Under the pieces are notes generated by a model. That model was not told the DNA's origin and did no database searches. It saw only the letters and a list, made by a program, of their open reading frames with translations. DNA of 64,000 nt. Origin: Cryobacterium zongtaii. Lineage in GTDB: Bacteria > Actinomycetota > Actinomycetes > Actinomycetales > Microbacteriaceae. The stretch covers positions 62,001-126,000 of the forward strand of contig NZ_PPXD01000007.1 in the NCBI RefSeq assembly GCF_002909375.1. The letters run 5' to 3'. The position numbers and the translations under genes were made by a program. Positions within the stretch are counted from its first letter, which is position 1. Every line of letters begins with the position of its first letter. Positions 1-8,772 of this stretch are shown one piece after another.

Positions 1-2
1 TG

Positions 3-254
3 CTGTGTCTGGAAAGTGCCGACCAGGCCGGTTCCGTGGCCATGGCCGCCGACTCGTATCAGGCACTTCAGATGGAACCGAGCGCCGACCGCACTGCTGC
101 GGGTTTCACGGCCACCGTGCAGGAGCGCCGTGGCAACGCCGCGCTGATAGTTCTGACGCCGGCGGCCGGCGGTCCCGCGAACACACAACCGGCCTCAGCC
201 CTGGTGATCAAGGGCGAGGCCGGCTGGCGGTTACGCGAACTCTTCGACTACTGA
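3..254 (+). CDS. C-terminal end of an unidentified protein (5' truncated by window edge)
   Basis: The reading frame is open from the window edge to a TGA at 252-254, so only the last 83 residues are visible and the true start lies upstream. The residues form a small mixed alpha/beta-looking tail (it contains FTATVQERRGNAALIVLTP and ends in RELFDY) with no motif I recognise. It converges on the acyltransferase gene, with a short inverted repeat between the stop codons. Function is unknown. Confidence 0.5.
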   Translation: MCLESADQAGSVAMAADSYQALQMEPSADRTAAGFTATVQERRGNAALIVLTPAAGGPANTQPASALVIKGEAGWRLRELFDY

Positions 255-268
255 CCCGTCTGGCGGGT
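254..268. terminator. Short convergent hairpin
   Basis: The arms ACCCG and CGGGT, separated by a 5-base loop, overlap the stop of the partial gene and sit just before the end of the acyltransferase gene. The stem is short and has no T-run, so a terminator role is only suggested by the convergent position. Confidence 0.3.
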
Positions 269-276
269 CTGTGACA

Positions 277-1719
277 CTAGATTCCGAGGTTGGCCTCGAA
301 TGCGCCGGCTTCCAGACGTGCCTTCATGGTGGTGAGGAAGCGCGAGGCGTCCGCTCCATCGATGATGCGGTGGTCGTAGGACAGCGCGAGGAACACCGTC
401 GAACGAATCGCAATGGAGTCCAGACCCTTGTCGGTCACGACGACGGGCTTCTTGTAGACAACGCCGGTGCCGAGAATGGCGCTCTGCGGCAGGAAGACCA
501 CCGGGGTATCGAACAAAGCGCCGCGCGAACCCGTGTTGGTGAGGGTGAACGTGCCACCGGACAGCTCGTCGGGCTTGAGCTTGTTGTCGCGGGTGCGGGC
601 AGCCAGGTCAGCGATCTGGGCGGCGAAACCGGCCAGATCGAGGTCTCCGGCGTCGCGGATGACGGGAGTCAGCAGCCCGCGTTCGGTGTCCACGGCGATG
701 CTCATGTTCTCCTGGCCCGGGTACACGATCGACGTGCCGTCGACGGTCGCGTTGATGATCGGGTTCGCCTTCAGCGCCTCGGCCGCGGCCAGGGCGAAGA
801 ACGGCAGGAAGGACAGCTTGTTGCCGGTCTTCTCGTGGAAGGAGACCTTGACCTTGTCGCGGAGCATGGCGACACGGGTGACGTCAACCTCCACGACAGT
901 GGTGAGCTGGGCCGTCTGCTGCATCGACGCTACAGCGCGCTCGGCGACGACCTTGCGCAGGCGGGACATCGGCACGGTGGTTCCGCGCAGCGGAGACACC
1001 TCGACCTCGGCGGCGGCCGGAGTCGCGGGCGTAGCCGTGGCGGAGGCGGAGACGATGTCCTGCTTGCGGATGCGTCCGCCGACACCGGTGCCGGTGATGG
1101 TGGACAGGTCGACGCCGGCCTCGTTCGCGAGCTTGCGGACGATGGGCGTGACGTAACCGCTGGTGCCGGCGTGGGCGCCACGGGTCGGCTCGGCAGCGGG
1201 TGCTGCCGGGGCTGCCGGGGCTGCCGGGGCGGCGGCGGGTGCTGCTGCTACCGGTGCCGGGGCCGCCGGTGCGGGGGCGGGTGCTGCTGCCACGGGTGCC
1301 GGGGCTGCGGGTGCAGCAGCGACCGGTGCGGGTGCGGCGGGCGGCGGCTCCACGGCGGCCGGGGCCGGCGGTGCAACGGCGGCAGGCGCCTCGGCGGGCG
1401 CCGGTGCCTCTGTCGAGGGAACCTCGGCGACGGGCGCCTCAGCGGCGGGCGTCTCAGCGACCGGAGCTTCGGCCGCCGCAGAGCCGTCGCCGATGGTCAC
1501 CAGCGGGGTGCCGACCTCGACGGTCTCGTCCTCCTGGACAAGGATGGCTTCGATGATGCCGGCAACGGGGGATGGGATCTCCGTGTCGACCTTGTCGGTC
1601 GATACTTCGAGCAGCGGTTCGTCGACTTCGACGCGGTCTCCCACGTTCTTGAGCCAGCGGGTGACCGTACCCTCTGTGACACTCTCACCGAGTGCCGGGA
1701 GGTTGACGGATTCGCTCAT
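277..1719 (-). CDS. sucB: Dihydrolipoamide acyltransferase, E2 of a 2-oxoacid dehydrogenase complex
   Basis: This 480-residue protein carries acyl groups from a 2-oxoacid decarboxylase to CoA. An N-terminal lipoyl domain has the modifiable lysine at about residue 43 ([10 protein letters not shown]). A long Ala/Pro linker follows (about residues 75-175), then a peripheral subunit-binding domain (about 185-225) and a catalytic domain ending with the DHRIIDG active-site motif. There is one lipoyl domain; many actinobacterial homologues have two or three. The ATG is preceded by AAAGGAG at suitable spacing. The lipoamide dehydrogenase gene ends 67 bases upstream on the same strand, so the two are probably co-transcribed. 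Sequence alone does not separate a succinyl from a pyruvate or branched-chain role; actinobacterial proteins of this type are usually annotated SucB. Confidence 0.9.
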   Translation of the reverse strand: MSESVNLPALGESVTEGTVTRWLKNVGDRVEVDEPLLEVSTDKVDTEIPSPVAGIIEAILVQEDETVEVGTPLVTIGDGSAAAEAPVAETPAAEAPVAEVPSTEAPAPAEAPAAVAPPAPAAVEPPPAAPAPVAAAPAAPAPVAAAPAPAPAAPAPVAAAPAAAPAAPAAPAAPAAEPTRGAHAGTSGYVTPIVRKLANEAGVDLSTITGTGVGGRIRKQDIVSASATATPATPAAAEVEVSPLRGTTVPMSRLRKVVAERAVASMQQTAQLTTVVEVDVTRVAMLRDKVKVSFHEKTGNKLSFLPFFALAAAEALKANPIINATVDGTSIVYPGQENMSIAVDTERGLLTPVIRDAGDLDLAGFAAQIADLAARTRDNKLKPDELSGGTFTLTNTGSRGALFDTPVVFLPQSAILGTGVVYKKPVVVTDKGLDSIAIRSTVFLALSYDHRIIDGADASRFLTTMKARLEAGAFEANLGI

Positions 1720-1786
1720 GCGTTTGTCTCCTTTGAAACCATTAATGTCTGACCAATGTTAGTGAGAATCTGTGTGCCGAAACGGG

Positions 1787-3160
1787 CTACATCGCGTGCA
1801 AAGGCTTGCCGGCCAGGGCCAGGAAGGCCTCGCCGAGTGCTTCGTTCTGGGTGGGGTGCGCGTGCAGCAGCGGCGCGAGGTCCTCAGGGTAGGCCTCCCA
1901 GTTGACGATGAGCTGACCTTCGCCGATCAGCTCGCCCACGCGGGCGCCGATCATGTGGATGCCGATGATGGGGCCATCAGCCTCACGGACGACCTTGATC
2001 GACCCGGTGGTGCCCAGGATCGAGCTCTTGCCGTTGCCGCCGAGGCTGTACTCGTAGCTGGTGACCTTGTCGGCGCCGAACTTGGCGACGGCCTTGGCCT
2101 CGGTGTAACCGACCGATGCGATCTCGGGGTCGCAGTAGGTGACCTTGGGGATGTTCAGGTCGTCGACGACGATCGGGGACAGGCCCGCGATCTCTTCGGC
2201 GACGAAGATGCCCTGCTGGAAACCGCGGTGCGCGAGCTGCAGGCCGGGGACGATGTCGCCGACCGCGTAGACGCCGGGGATGTTGGTGGCGAGGCGTTCG
2301 TCGGTGATGACGAAGCCGCGGTCCATGGTGATGCCGGCCTCTTCGAAGCCGAGACCAGCGGTGGACGGGCCGCGACCGACGGCGACGAGCAGCAGCTCGG
2401 CCTCGATCGTGGTGCCGTTCTCCAGCGTGACGACGACGCCGGAGTCATCCTGCGTGACCGACTGGAAACGCACGCCGAGGGAGAATTCGATGCCGCGCTT
2501 GCGGAACGCCCGCTCGAGCTGCTTCGACACCGACTCCTCTTCGTTGGGAGCGAGGTGCGGAAGGGCCTCGATGATCGTGACGTCGGCGCCGAAGGACTTC
2601 CAGACGCTGGCGAACTCGACGCCGATCACGCCGCCGCCGAGCACGGCGACCTTCTTGGGAACGTAGTTGAGCTCGAGGGCCTGCTCGCTGGTGATGACGC
2701 GACCTTCGATGGCCAGGCCGGGCAGCGACCGGGAGTACGAGCCGGTGGCCAGCACAACGTTCTTGCCGACGATGGTGTCCTCGCCGACCTGAACGGTCGT
2801 GGGGGAGATGAGCTTGCCCTCGCCGGCGATGACGGTGATGCCGCGGGCCTTGATCAGTCCCTGCAGGCCACGGAACTTGCTGGCGACGATGCCCTCGCGG
2901 AACTTGGTCACGGCGTCGATGTCGATGCCCTCGAAGGAGGTGTTCACCCCGTACTTGGCCGACTCGCGGCTCACGTCGGCAACCTCGGCCGAGTGCAGCA
3001 GTGCCTTGGTCGGGATACAACCGACGTGCAGGCAGGTGCCACCGAGCTTGTCCTTCTCAATCAGGCCGACGGTCAGGCCCAGCTGAACGGCACGCAAGGC
3101 GGCCGCGTAGCCGCCGCTGCCGCCACCGAGAACTACAAGGTCAAAATTCTGTTCAGACAC
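1787..3160 (-). CDS. lpdA: Dihydrolipoamide dehydrogenase (E3)
   Basis: A 457-residue flavoprotein disulfide reductase that reoxidises dihydrolipoyl groups on E2 with NAD+. The FAD dinucleotide motif GGGSGG is at residues 12-17. The redox pair C43/C48 lies in GGTCLHVGC, a second nucleotide-binding motif (VLGGGVIGVEFA) is in mid-protein, and the His-Glu acid-base pair is in HAHPTQNEALGEAF near the C-terminus. I chose the GTG at 3160, not the upstream end of the open frame at 3397, because the fold begins there and GAGGGAG precedes it by seven bases. The extra 79 upstream residues look non-coding. It lies directly upstream of sucB. Confidence 0.93.
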   Translation of the reverse strand: MSEQNFDLVVLGGGSGGYAAALRAVQLGLTVGLIEKDKLGGTCLHVGCIPTKALLHSAEVADVSRESAKYGVNTSFEGIDIDAVTKFREGIVASKFRGLQGLIKARGITVIAGEGKLISPTTVQVGEDTIVGKNVVLATGSYSRSLPGLAIEGRVITSEQALELNYVPKKVAVLGGGVIGVEFASVWKSFGADVTIIEALPHLAPNEEESVSKQLERAFRKRGIEFSLGVRFQSVTQDDSGVVVTLENGTTIEAELLLVAVGRGPSTAGLGFEEAGITMDRGFVITDERLATNIPGVYAVGDIVPGLQLAHRGFQQGIFVAEEIAGLSPIVVDDLNIPKVTYCDPEIASVGYTEAKAVAKFGADKVTSYEYSLGGNGKSSILGTTGSIKVVREADGPIIGIHMIGARVGELIGEGQLIVNWEAYPEDLAPLLHAHPTQNEALGEAFLALAGKPLHAM

Positions 3161-3267
3161 CCAGATACTCCCTCGTGCATCACATACACTTTCACGGCCC
3201 GCCCGACGCACGTATTGCGCGTGGGTAGGCGTTGAACGGCAAGGATTTTCCTGCCTATAAGACCTTA

Positions 3268-4755
3268 CTACTTGCGCGAAAACTCCTCGGCCAGTCGCAA
3301 CAGGGTCCGCACCGTCACACCGGTCGGACCGGGGGCTGTGAAGCCGAGCCCGCCGCCGACAAGCTGGGCGCTGCCGGCGATGTCCAGGTGCGCCCACGGA
3401 ATGGTGGTGGTCTCGGCGCCCTCGCCTGTGCTGCCGATGAACTCGTTCAGGAAGACCGCGGCCAGGAGCATCCCGCCGCCGGTGTTGCCGATCTTGGCGT
3501 TCGCGATGTCTGCGACGTCGGAGTTGAGCAGGGCGCGCAGTTCTTCGGGCATCGGCATCGGCCAGGCGAGTTCACCCTCGGCCTTGCTCGCGGCGAGAAC
3601 CTGGGCCACGAGGTCGTCGTTGCCCAGCACCGCGGAGTAGCGGGTGCCGAGGGCCACGATGGCGGCGCCGGTCAGGGTTGCGACGTCGATGATCGCGTCG
3701 GGGCTCTCTTCACCCGCGGCGACGAGTCCGTCCGCGAGGACCAGCCGGCCTTCAGCGTCGGTGTTGAGCACTTCGACGGTGCGGCCGCCGCGCATGGTCA
3801 GCACGTCGTTGGGGCGGATCGCGGACCCGGACGGCATGTTCTCGGCGATACACAGCCACGCCGTGAGCCGCACGGGCAGGCGCAGGCGGGCCGCGGCCAG
3901 CGTCACGGCCAGCACGGTGGCGGCGCCGGTCATGTCGTACTTCATGCCCACCATGGATGCCGGCGGCTTCAAGGACAGTCCGCCGGTGTCGAAGGTGATC
4001 CCCTTACCCACCAGCGCGAGGTGCTGGGTCGCCTCGATCGGGTCGTAACTGACCTTGACCAGTCGCGGAGGCCGGGTCGACCCCTGGCCCACTCCGGCGA
4101 TACCGCCGAAGCCGTCGGCGACGAGCTGGTCTTCGTCCCACACCGTCAACGTCACGGGGAGGCCCTCAGCGGCCGCAGCGGCGAGGTTTGCGAGCGATTC
4201 GGGATAGAGGTCGAGCGGCGGCATGTTCACGAGGTCCTTCACCAGGCTCACGGCATCGGCCACGATCCCGGCACGGTCGGATGCGTCCTCATCGGCCTGA
4301 TCCGTGTGCACGGTGATGTCGGTGGCCGGAAGCTTGGTGGCGGCCAAAGACGCCTTGCGATAGGTCGTGAAGGAGTACCCGCCGAGCGCTGCACCCTCCA
4401 GAACGGCTGCGGCCTGGTCAGCGTCGGCCAGCGGGAGGGCGAACGCCACCGTGGCGGCGCCGGTGAGCTGGCGCACCGCTGAGCCGGCCGCGTAACGCAG
4501 CGACTCCGGTGTGACAACGGAGCCGAGCCCGATCACGGCGATGGTCTTCGCGGCCCCGACGACTGGCGCGAGACGAATCAACTGGTCCTCCGTTCCGGAC
4601 ACGGCGACGGCGGCGAATTGCGCGGCGATCTCCTCGAAGCCCGGGTCGGCGAACAGGGTAGGCCCGTCCTTTCCCTGCACGGCACCGATGACGATGACGT
4701 CGGCTGTGGATTCGATGGAGGGCTGTGCGGACACGGAAACGCGGGAAACGGTCAT
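3268..4755 (-). CDS. pepA: Leucyl aminopeptidase (M17)
   Basis: A 495-residue cytosolic di-metal aminopeptidase that removes N-terminal residues from peptides. The C-terminal catalytic domain carries the metal and active-site segments VGKGITFDTGGLSLK and NTDAEGRLVLADGL; the N-terminal third is the usual divergent M17 domain. Length is typical. A TAGCAT hexamer lies six bases before the ATG, which suggests a leaderless transcript and fixes the start. It is divergent from a PAC2-family gene and lies 107 bases upstream of lpdA. Confidence 0.93.
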   Translation of the reverse strand: MTVSRVSVSAQPSIESTADVIVIGAVQGKDGPTLFADPGFEEIAAQFAAVAVSGTEDQLIRLAPVVGAAKTIAVIGLGSVVTPESLRYAAGSAVRQLTGAATVAFALPLADADQAAAVLEGAALGGYSFTTYRKASLAATKLPATDITVHTDQADEDASDRAGIVADAVSLVKDLVNMPPLDLYPESLANLAAAAAEGLPVTLTVWDEDQLVADGFGGIAGVGQGSTRPPRLVKVSYDPIEATQHLALVGKGITFDTGGLSLKPPASMVGMKYDMTGAATVLAVTLAAARLRLPVRLTAWLCIAENMPSGSAIRPNDVLTMRGGRTVEVLNTDAEGRLVLADGLVAAGEESPDAIIDVATLTGAAIVALGTRYSAVLGNDDLVAQVLAASKAEGELAWPMPMPEELRALLNSDVADIANAKIGNTGGGMLLAAVFLNEFIGSTGEGAETTTIPWAHLDIAGSAQLVGGGLGFTAPGPTGVTVRTLLRLAEEFSRK

Positions 4756-4761
4756 GCCTCG

Positions 4762-4844
4762 ATGCTACGGGGCGGAGTGTTCGCTCTGGGCACCACGGTG
4801 TGAGGAGCGATTCTCCGACAGCGGGCGAATCGTCCGCTTAGAGT
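4762..4844. promoter_or_regulatory. Divergent leaderless promoters for pepA and the PAC2 gene
   Basis: The 95-base gap holds TAGCAT on the - strand (4762-4767), six bases before the pepA ATG. It also holds TAGAGT on the + strand (4839-4844), six bases before the PAC2 ATG. Neither start has a convincing Shine-Dalgarno sequence. Both fit a -10 box whose transcription start coincides with the initiation codon. Confidence 0.55.
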
Positions 4845-4850
4845 TAATGG

Positions 4851-5774
4851 ATGCGCGATCCTGATGAAATCTATACGCTCACTTCGGACGCCGCAGGCGT
4901 TCCAGAAGGGTTGCATCTCGTCGCGGGCCTGACCGGATTCGCGGACGCCGGCGGCGCGGTCTCCCAATTCACCGAATACCTGCTCGCGACCCTCGAGCAC
5001 GAGGTCATCGCCGAGTTCGACGCGGACCTGCTGCTCGACTACCGGGCGCGGCGACCGATCATCTACTTCGATCAGGATCACCTGACCGACTACCAGCCAC
5101 CCCGGCTCCGGCTCTACCTGGCCCGGGATGAGATCGGCCAGCCGTTCCTGCTCCTGGCCGGCTTCGAACCTGACTTTCGGTGGGAGCAGTTCACGGCCGC
5201 GGTGCTCGATCTCGTGAGCCGCTTCACGGTGTCCTCCACCACGTGGGTGCACGCCATCCCGATGCCGGTCCCGCACACTCGACCCATCGGTGTGACGGTC
5301 AGCGGCAATCGCACCGACCTGATCGAGAGCATGTCGGTGTGGCGTCCGCACACCCAGGTGCCGGCCAACGCGCTGCACCTGGTGGAATTCAGGTTGCAGG
5401 AAATCGGTGCCTGGACCATCGGATACGTCCTGCTGATCCCGCACTACCTTGCCGACACCGAATACCCGTCCGCCGCCCTCTCTGCCCTGGAGAGCACGAG
5501 CGCGTCCACCGGGCTGATCTTCCCCACCGATCGGCTGCGGGAAAAGAACCGCGAGTTCATCGGCCGGATCGACGAGCAGGTGGGGGAGAACCCCGAACTC
5601 GCCAAGCTCGTCGGCACCCTCGAAGAGCGCTACGACGCCTACATGGAGGGCAACACTCTGCGGTCGCCGTTGACGGACGAGGACGGCGCGCTGCCGTCCG
5701 CGGATGAAATCGCGGCGGAGCTGGAGAAATTCCTCGCGACCCGGCGTGGGCGGGACGACGGCCAGCAGCCCTGA
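4851..5774 (+). CDS. PAC2-family protein (proteasome assembly chaperone-like), copy 1
   Basis: A 307-residue member of the PAC2 family, named after a eukaryotic proteasome assembly chaperone and widespread in Actinobacteria, where its role is poorly defined. The family start LVAGLTGFADAGGAVSQF is near residue 24, the mid-protein has VSSTTWVHAIPMPVPHTRP, and the C-terminus is a charged helical tail (ADEIAAELEKFLATRRGRDD). A second paralogue lies at 53237-54178. The start is supported by a -10-like TAGAGT six bases upstream. Actinobacteria of this group often have pupylation genes; pafBC lies elsewhere in this window, but no proteasome subunit gene is present here. Confidence 0.85.
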   Translation: MRDPDEIYTLTSDAAGVPEGLHLVAGLTGFADAGGAVSQFTEYLLATLEHEVIAEFDADLLLDYRARRPIIYFDQDHLTDYQPPRLRLYLARDEIGQPFLLLAGFEPDFRWEQFTAAVLDLVSRFTVSSTTWVHAIPMPVPHTRPIGVTVSGNRTDLIESMSVWRPHTQVPANALHLVEFRLQEIGAWTIGYVLLIPHYLADTEYPSAALSALESTSASTGLIFPTDRLREKNREFIGRIDEQVGENPELAKLVGTLEERYDAYMEGNTLRSPLTDEDGALPSADEIAAELEKFLATRRGRDDGQQP

Positions 5775-5839
5775 CCCGATGCCCACCCGGCGGGCGGCGA
5801 TGGTCGGGAGGACCGGCTCGCCCGGCTAGATTGAGGCGA

Positions 5840-7174
5840 GTGAACTCTCGTCGATCCTGGTTGATCTTTTCCTTCGGATCGTTCGTCTACCTGTCCGCCG
5901 TCATGCAGCGCACCTCGCTCGGCATCGCGGGAGTGTCGGCAACCGAACGATTCGGCGGCTCGGCCGCCGTCCTGTCCAGCCTGGCCGTGGTGCAGCTGAT
6001 CGTCTACGCCGCCGCGCAGATCCCGGTCGGCGTGCTGATCGACAGGTTCGGCCCCCGCGTCCTCATGCTCGCCGGTACCGTCCTGATGGTGGCGGGGCAG
6101 CTGACGCTTGCTTTCGCCCCGTCGATCACTCTCGCGGTGGCGGGGCGGATGCTGGTGGGGGCCGGCGACGCCGCAATCTTCATCTCGGTGATCAGGCTGA
6201 TCACCTCCTGGTTCTCCGGGCGTATCGTGCCCCAACTGTCGCAATGGTTCGGCAACATCGGCCAGCTCGGCCAGGTGCTCTCCGCAGTGCCGCTGGCCTG
6301 GGTCCTGCACGAGTTCGGTTGGACGCCGGCGTTCCTGGGCGCCACCCTGGTCGCGTTCGTTGCCTTTGTGGTCGTCGTCGTGGGCGTCCGCGACCGGCCG
6401 GCCGGGTCGCCGGACCAACCGCGACCGCAGAGCTGGGGGAGCGCCCTGACCCAATTGCGGCACAGTCTCGGCCGACCGGGAACCCAACTCGGCTTCTGGT
6501 CCCATTTCGTCACCCAGTCCTCCGGGACGGTCTTCACCCTCCTGTGGGGCTTCCCGTTCATGGTCTACGGTCTCGGCTACGAGTCGAGCATGGCCGCCGC
6601 GATGCTCACCATCCCGGTCGCCGCCGGGATGATCTGCGGACCGATTCTCGGCGTGCTGACGGCCCGGCATCCGCTGCGTCGCAGCAATATAGTGCTGGGC
6701 ATCGTGTCCGTCATGGCAGCGACCTGGGCGGTCGTCCTGCTGTGGCCGGTAGCGCCGCCGTTCTGGCTCATCGTCCTCCTGTTGATCGTGCTGGGCGGCG
6801 GCGGCCCCGGCTCGCTGATCGGCTTCGACTTCGCACGCACGTTCAATCCGCAACGCAGCCTCGGCTCCGCCAACGGCGTCGTGAACGTCGGCGGGTTCCT
6901 GGCCAGTTTCGTGATGATGTTCCTGATCGGGGTGCTGTTGGACCTGCAGGACGGGTGGCGTCAGGCCCAGGGTGGCGTCAGCGATCTCTACTCGCTGGAC
7001 TCGTTCCGTTTCGCGTTCACCGTGCAGTTCCTGATCGTCGGCATCGGTGTGGTCATGCTCGTGAGGACCCGGAAACGCACCAGGCGACTGCTGTCCCGCG
7101 ATGAGGGAATAGAAGTGGCGCCGCTCTGGGTTGAACTCTCTAGAAGGATGAGACGCCGCGGGCGCGGAGAGTGA
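5840..7174 (+). CDS. Major facilitator superfamily transporter
   Basis: A roughly 444-residue integral membrane protein with about twelve hydrophobic segments. It has the MFS loop signature [11 protein letters not shown] after the second segment (about residue 67). The substrate cannot be inferred from sequence. An upstream TTG at 5831 would extend the protein by three residues. I prefer GTG 5840 because TAGATT ends seven bases before it, matching the leaderless pattern seen in neighbouring genes. It follows the PAC2 gene by 65 bases. Confidence 0.85.
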   Translation: MNSRRSWLIFSFGSFVYLSAVMQRTSLGIAGVSATERFGGSAAVLSSLAVVQLIVYAAAQIPVGVLIDRFGPRVLMLAGTVLMVAGQLTLAFAPSITLAVAGRMLVGAGDAAIFISVIRLITSWFSGRIVPQLSQWFGNIGQLGQVLSAVPLAWVLHEFGWTPAFLGATLVAFVAFVVVVVGVRDRPAGSPDQPRPQSWGSALTQLRHSLGRPGTQLGFWSHFVTQSSGTVFTLLWGFPFMVYGLGYESSMAAAMLTIPVAAGMICGPILGVLTARHPLRRSNIVLGIVSVMAATWAVVLLWPVAPPFWLIVLLLIVLGGGGPGSLIGFDFARTFNPQRSLGSANGVVNVGGFLASFVMMFLIGVLLDLQDGWRQAQGGVSDLYSLDSFRFAFTVQFLIVGIGVVMLVRTRKRTRRLLSRDEGIEVAPLWVELSRRMRRRGRGE

Positions 7175-7290
7175 GAGAGCGTGGCTCGGTTTATACACAA
7201 TCCGTGCAATAATTGTCAATAGGACCCGTTCTGGTTCCTGGACGCGCCGATCAGTTGTCGGCTGCAATCCCGGGGACTTGACATGGGTCC

Positions 7291-7335
7291 TAGTACTGCC
7301 CAAAAACGTACGGCCCACAAACGTACTGCCCATAA
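7291..7335. repeat. Three 15-bp tandem repeats upstream of the sigma factor gene
   Basis: Three consecutive 15-base units are present: TAGTACTGCCCAAAA, ACGTACGGCCCACAA and ACGTACTGCCCATAA. They share a GTAC(T/G)GCCCA core and lie 93 bases before the rpoD start, in the 253-base gap after the MFS gene. A TTGACA hexamer lies just upstream at 7278-7283, but no good -10 box is spaced from it. The perfect period suggests either repeated protein-binding sites or slippage-prone DNA. Confidence 0.8.
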
Positions 7336-7427
7336 CCCCGCTCTCAGATGAACCCGGCCCGCGCCGAGTACCGCAACGAGCGAGGTCGCGCCGCACGCGC
7401 ACGAATCACGGCATGAGAGGTGTTCGA

Positions 7428-8768
7428 ATGGCAACCCCAACGAAGACAGAGCCCGAATTGAAGACCACCGAGACCCAGCCGGCCGACGACGCAACCGTCA
7501 CCGCGGCCAAGACGCCCGCACAGAAGGCCGCTGCGACGCGCGCAGCCACGGCCGCCGCCAAGGCCGCCGCCGCCGCGGCCGGTGCCGACGCCCCGGAGAA
7601 GGCCGCACCACGCAAGCGCGCCGCGAGCACGAAGACCAAGGCGCCAGCGGGGAAGAAGAAGGCCGGCGATGCCGAAGCCGGCGACGACGAGGCCGTCGCT
7701 CCCGGTGACGAGCACGACACCGATGATGACGACACCACCGACGGCGCCGCCAAGCGCGTCGCCCCTGCCGAGCCGCTGCCCAGCGGTGCGCTCGTGCTGT
7801 CCCTCGTCGACGATGAGGATGAGGTACCGGTCTACTCGAGCGCCATCACCGGCGCGACGGCGGACCCGGTCAAGGACTACCTGAAGCAGATCGGCAAGGT
7901 CGCGCTGCTCAACGCCGCCGAAGAAGTCGAACTGGCCATGCGCATCGAGGCGGGCCTGTTCGCCGAAGACAAGCTCTCCCAGATGACCGACGCCGAGAAG
8001 AAGAGCGCGCTCGGACGCGAATTGCAGTGGGTCGCCAAGGACGGCGCCCGCGCGAAGAGCCACCTGCTCGGCGCCAACCTGCGTCTGGTCGTCTCCCTGG
8101 CCAAGCGGTACACCGGTCGTGGAATGCAGTTCCTGGACCTGATCCAGGAGGGTAACCTGGGCCTCATCCGTGCGGTCGAGAAGTTCGACTACACCAAGGG
8201 CTTCAAGTTCTCCACCTATGCGACCTGGTGGATCCGCCAGGCCATCACGCGCGCCATGGCCGACCAGGCCCGCACCATCCGTATCCCGGTGCACATGGTC
8301 GAGGTCATCAACAAGCTCGCCCGTGTGCAGCGCCAGATGCTGCAGGACCTCGGTCGCGAACCCACGCCGGAGGAACTGAGCCGCGAGCTCGACATGACCC
8401 CGGAAAAGGTCGTCGAGGTGCAGAAGTACGGCCGCGAGCCGATCTCCCTGCACACCCCGCTCGGCGAGGACGGCGACAGCGAATTCGGCGACCTGATCGA
8501 GGACACCGAAGCGGTGGTTCCCGCCGATGCCGTGGGCTTCACGATGCTGCAGAAGCAGCTGGAAAGCCTGCTCGACTCCCTCTCCGAACGCGAAGCCGGC
8601 GTCATCCGGATGCGCTTCGGCTTGGGGGACGGCATGCCGAAGACCCTCGACCAGATCGGCGACACCTTCGGCGTCACGCGTGAGCGGATTCGTCAGATCG
8701 AGTCCAAGACCATGGCCAAGCTGCGCCACCCGTCCCGGTCGCAGTCGCTGCGCGACTACCTCGAGTAA
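7428..8768 (+). CDS. rpoD: Principal RNA polymerase sigma factor (sigma-70 family)
   Basis: A 446-residue sigma factor of the RpoD/SigA/HrdB type. The first 130 residues are an Ala/Lys/Asp-rich, poorly conserved region. Region 1.2 begins at [16 protein letters not shown]. Region 2 carries [29 protein letters not shown] (quoted in part) and the region 2.4 promoter-recognition stretch [17 protein letters not shown]. Region 4 ends with the helix-turn-helix [22 protein letters not shown] 7428 is chosen because GAGAGG precedes it by seven bases. The longer open frame to 7278 runs through the tandem repeats and is unlikely to be coding. Confidence 0.95.
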   Translation: MATPTKTEPELKTTETQPADDATVTAAKTPAQKAAATRAATAAAKAAAAAAGADAPEKAAPRKRAASTKTKAPAGKKKAGDAEAGDDEAVAPGDEHDTDDDDTTDGAAKRVAPAEPLPSGALVLSLVDDEDEVPVYSSAITGATADPVKDYLKQIGKVALLNAAEEVELAMRIEAGLFAEDKLSQMTDAEKKSALGRELQWVAKDGARAKSHLLGANLRLVVSLAKRYTGRGMQFLDLIQEGNLGLIRAVEKFDYTKGFKFSTYATWWIRQAITRAMADQARTIRIPVHMVEVINKLARVQRQMLQDLGREPTPEELSRELDMTPEKVVEVQKYGREPISLHTPLGEDGDSEFGDLIEDTEAVVPADAVGFTMLQKQLESLLDSLSEREAGVIRMRFGLGDGMPKTLDQIGDTFGVTRERIRQIESKTMAKLRHPSRSQSLRDYLE

Positions 8769-8772
8769 AGAG

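Noticed and set aside
1190..1480. Repeated GCC/GGT-rich tract as a tandem repeat or mobile element
   Set aside because: It encodes the flexible Ala/Pro linker of the acyltransferase, a normal feature of E2 proteins.
271..3235. Long + strand open frames over the E2 and E3 genes
   Set aside because: Low-complexity antisense translations created by GC-rich codon bias; the - strand proteins carry all family motifs.
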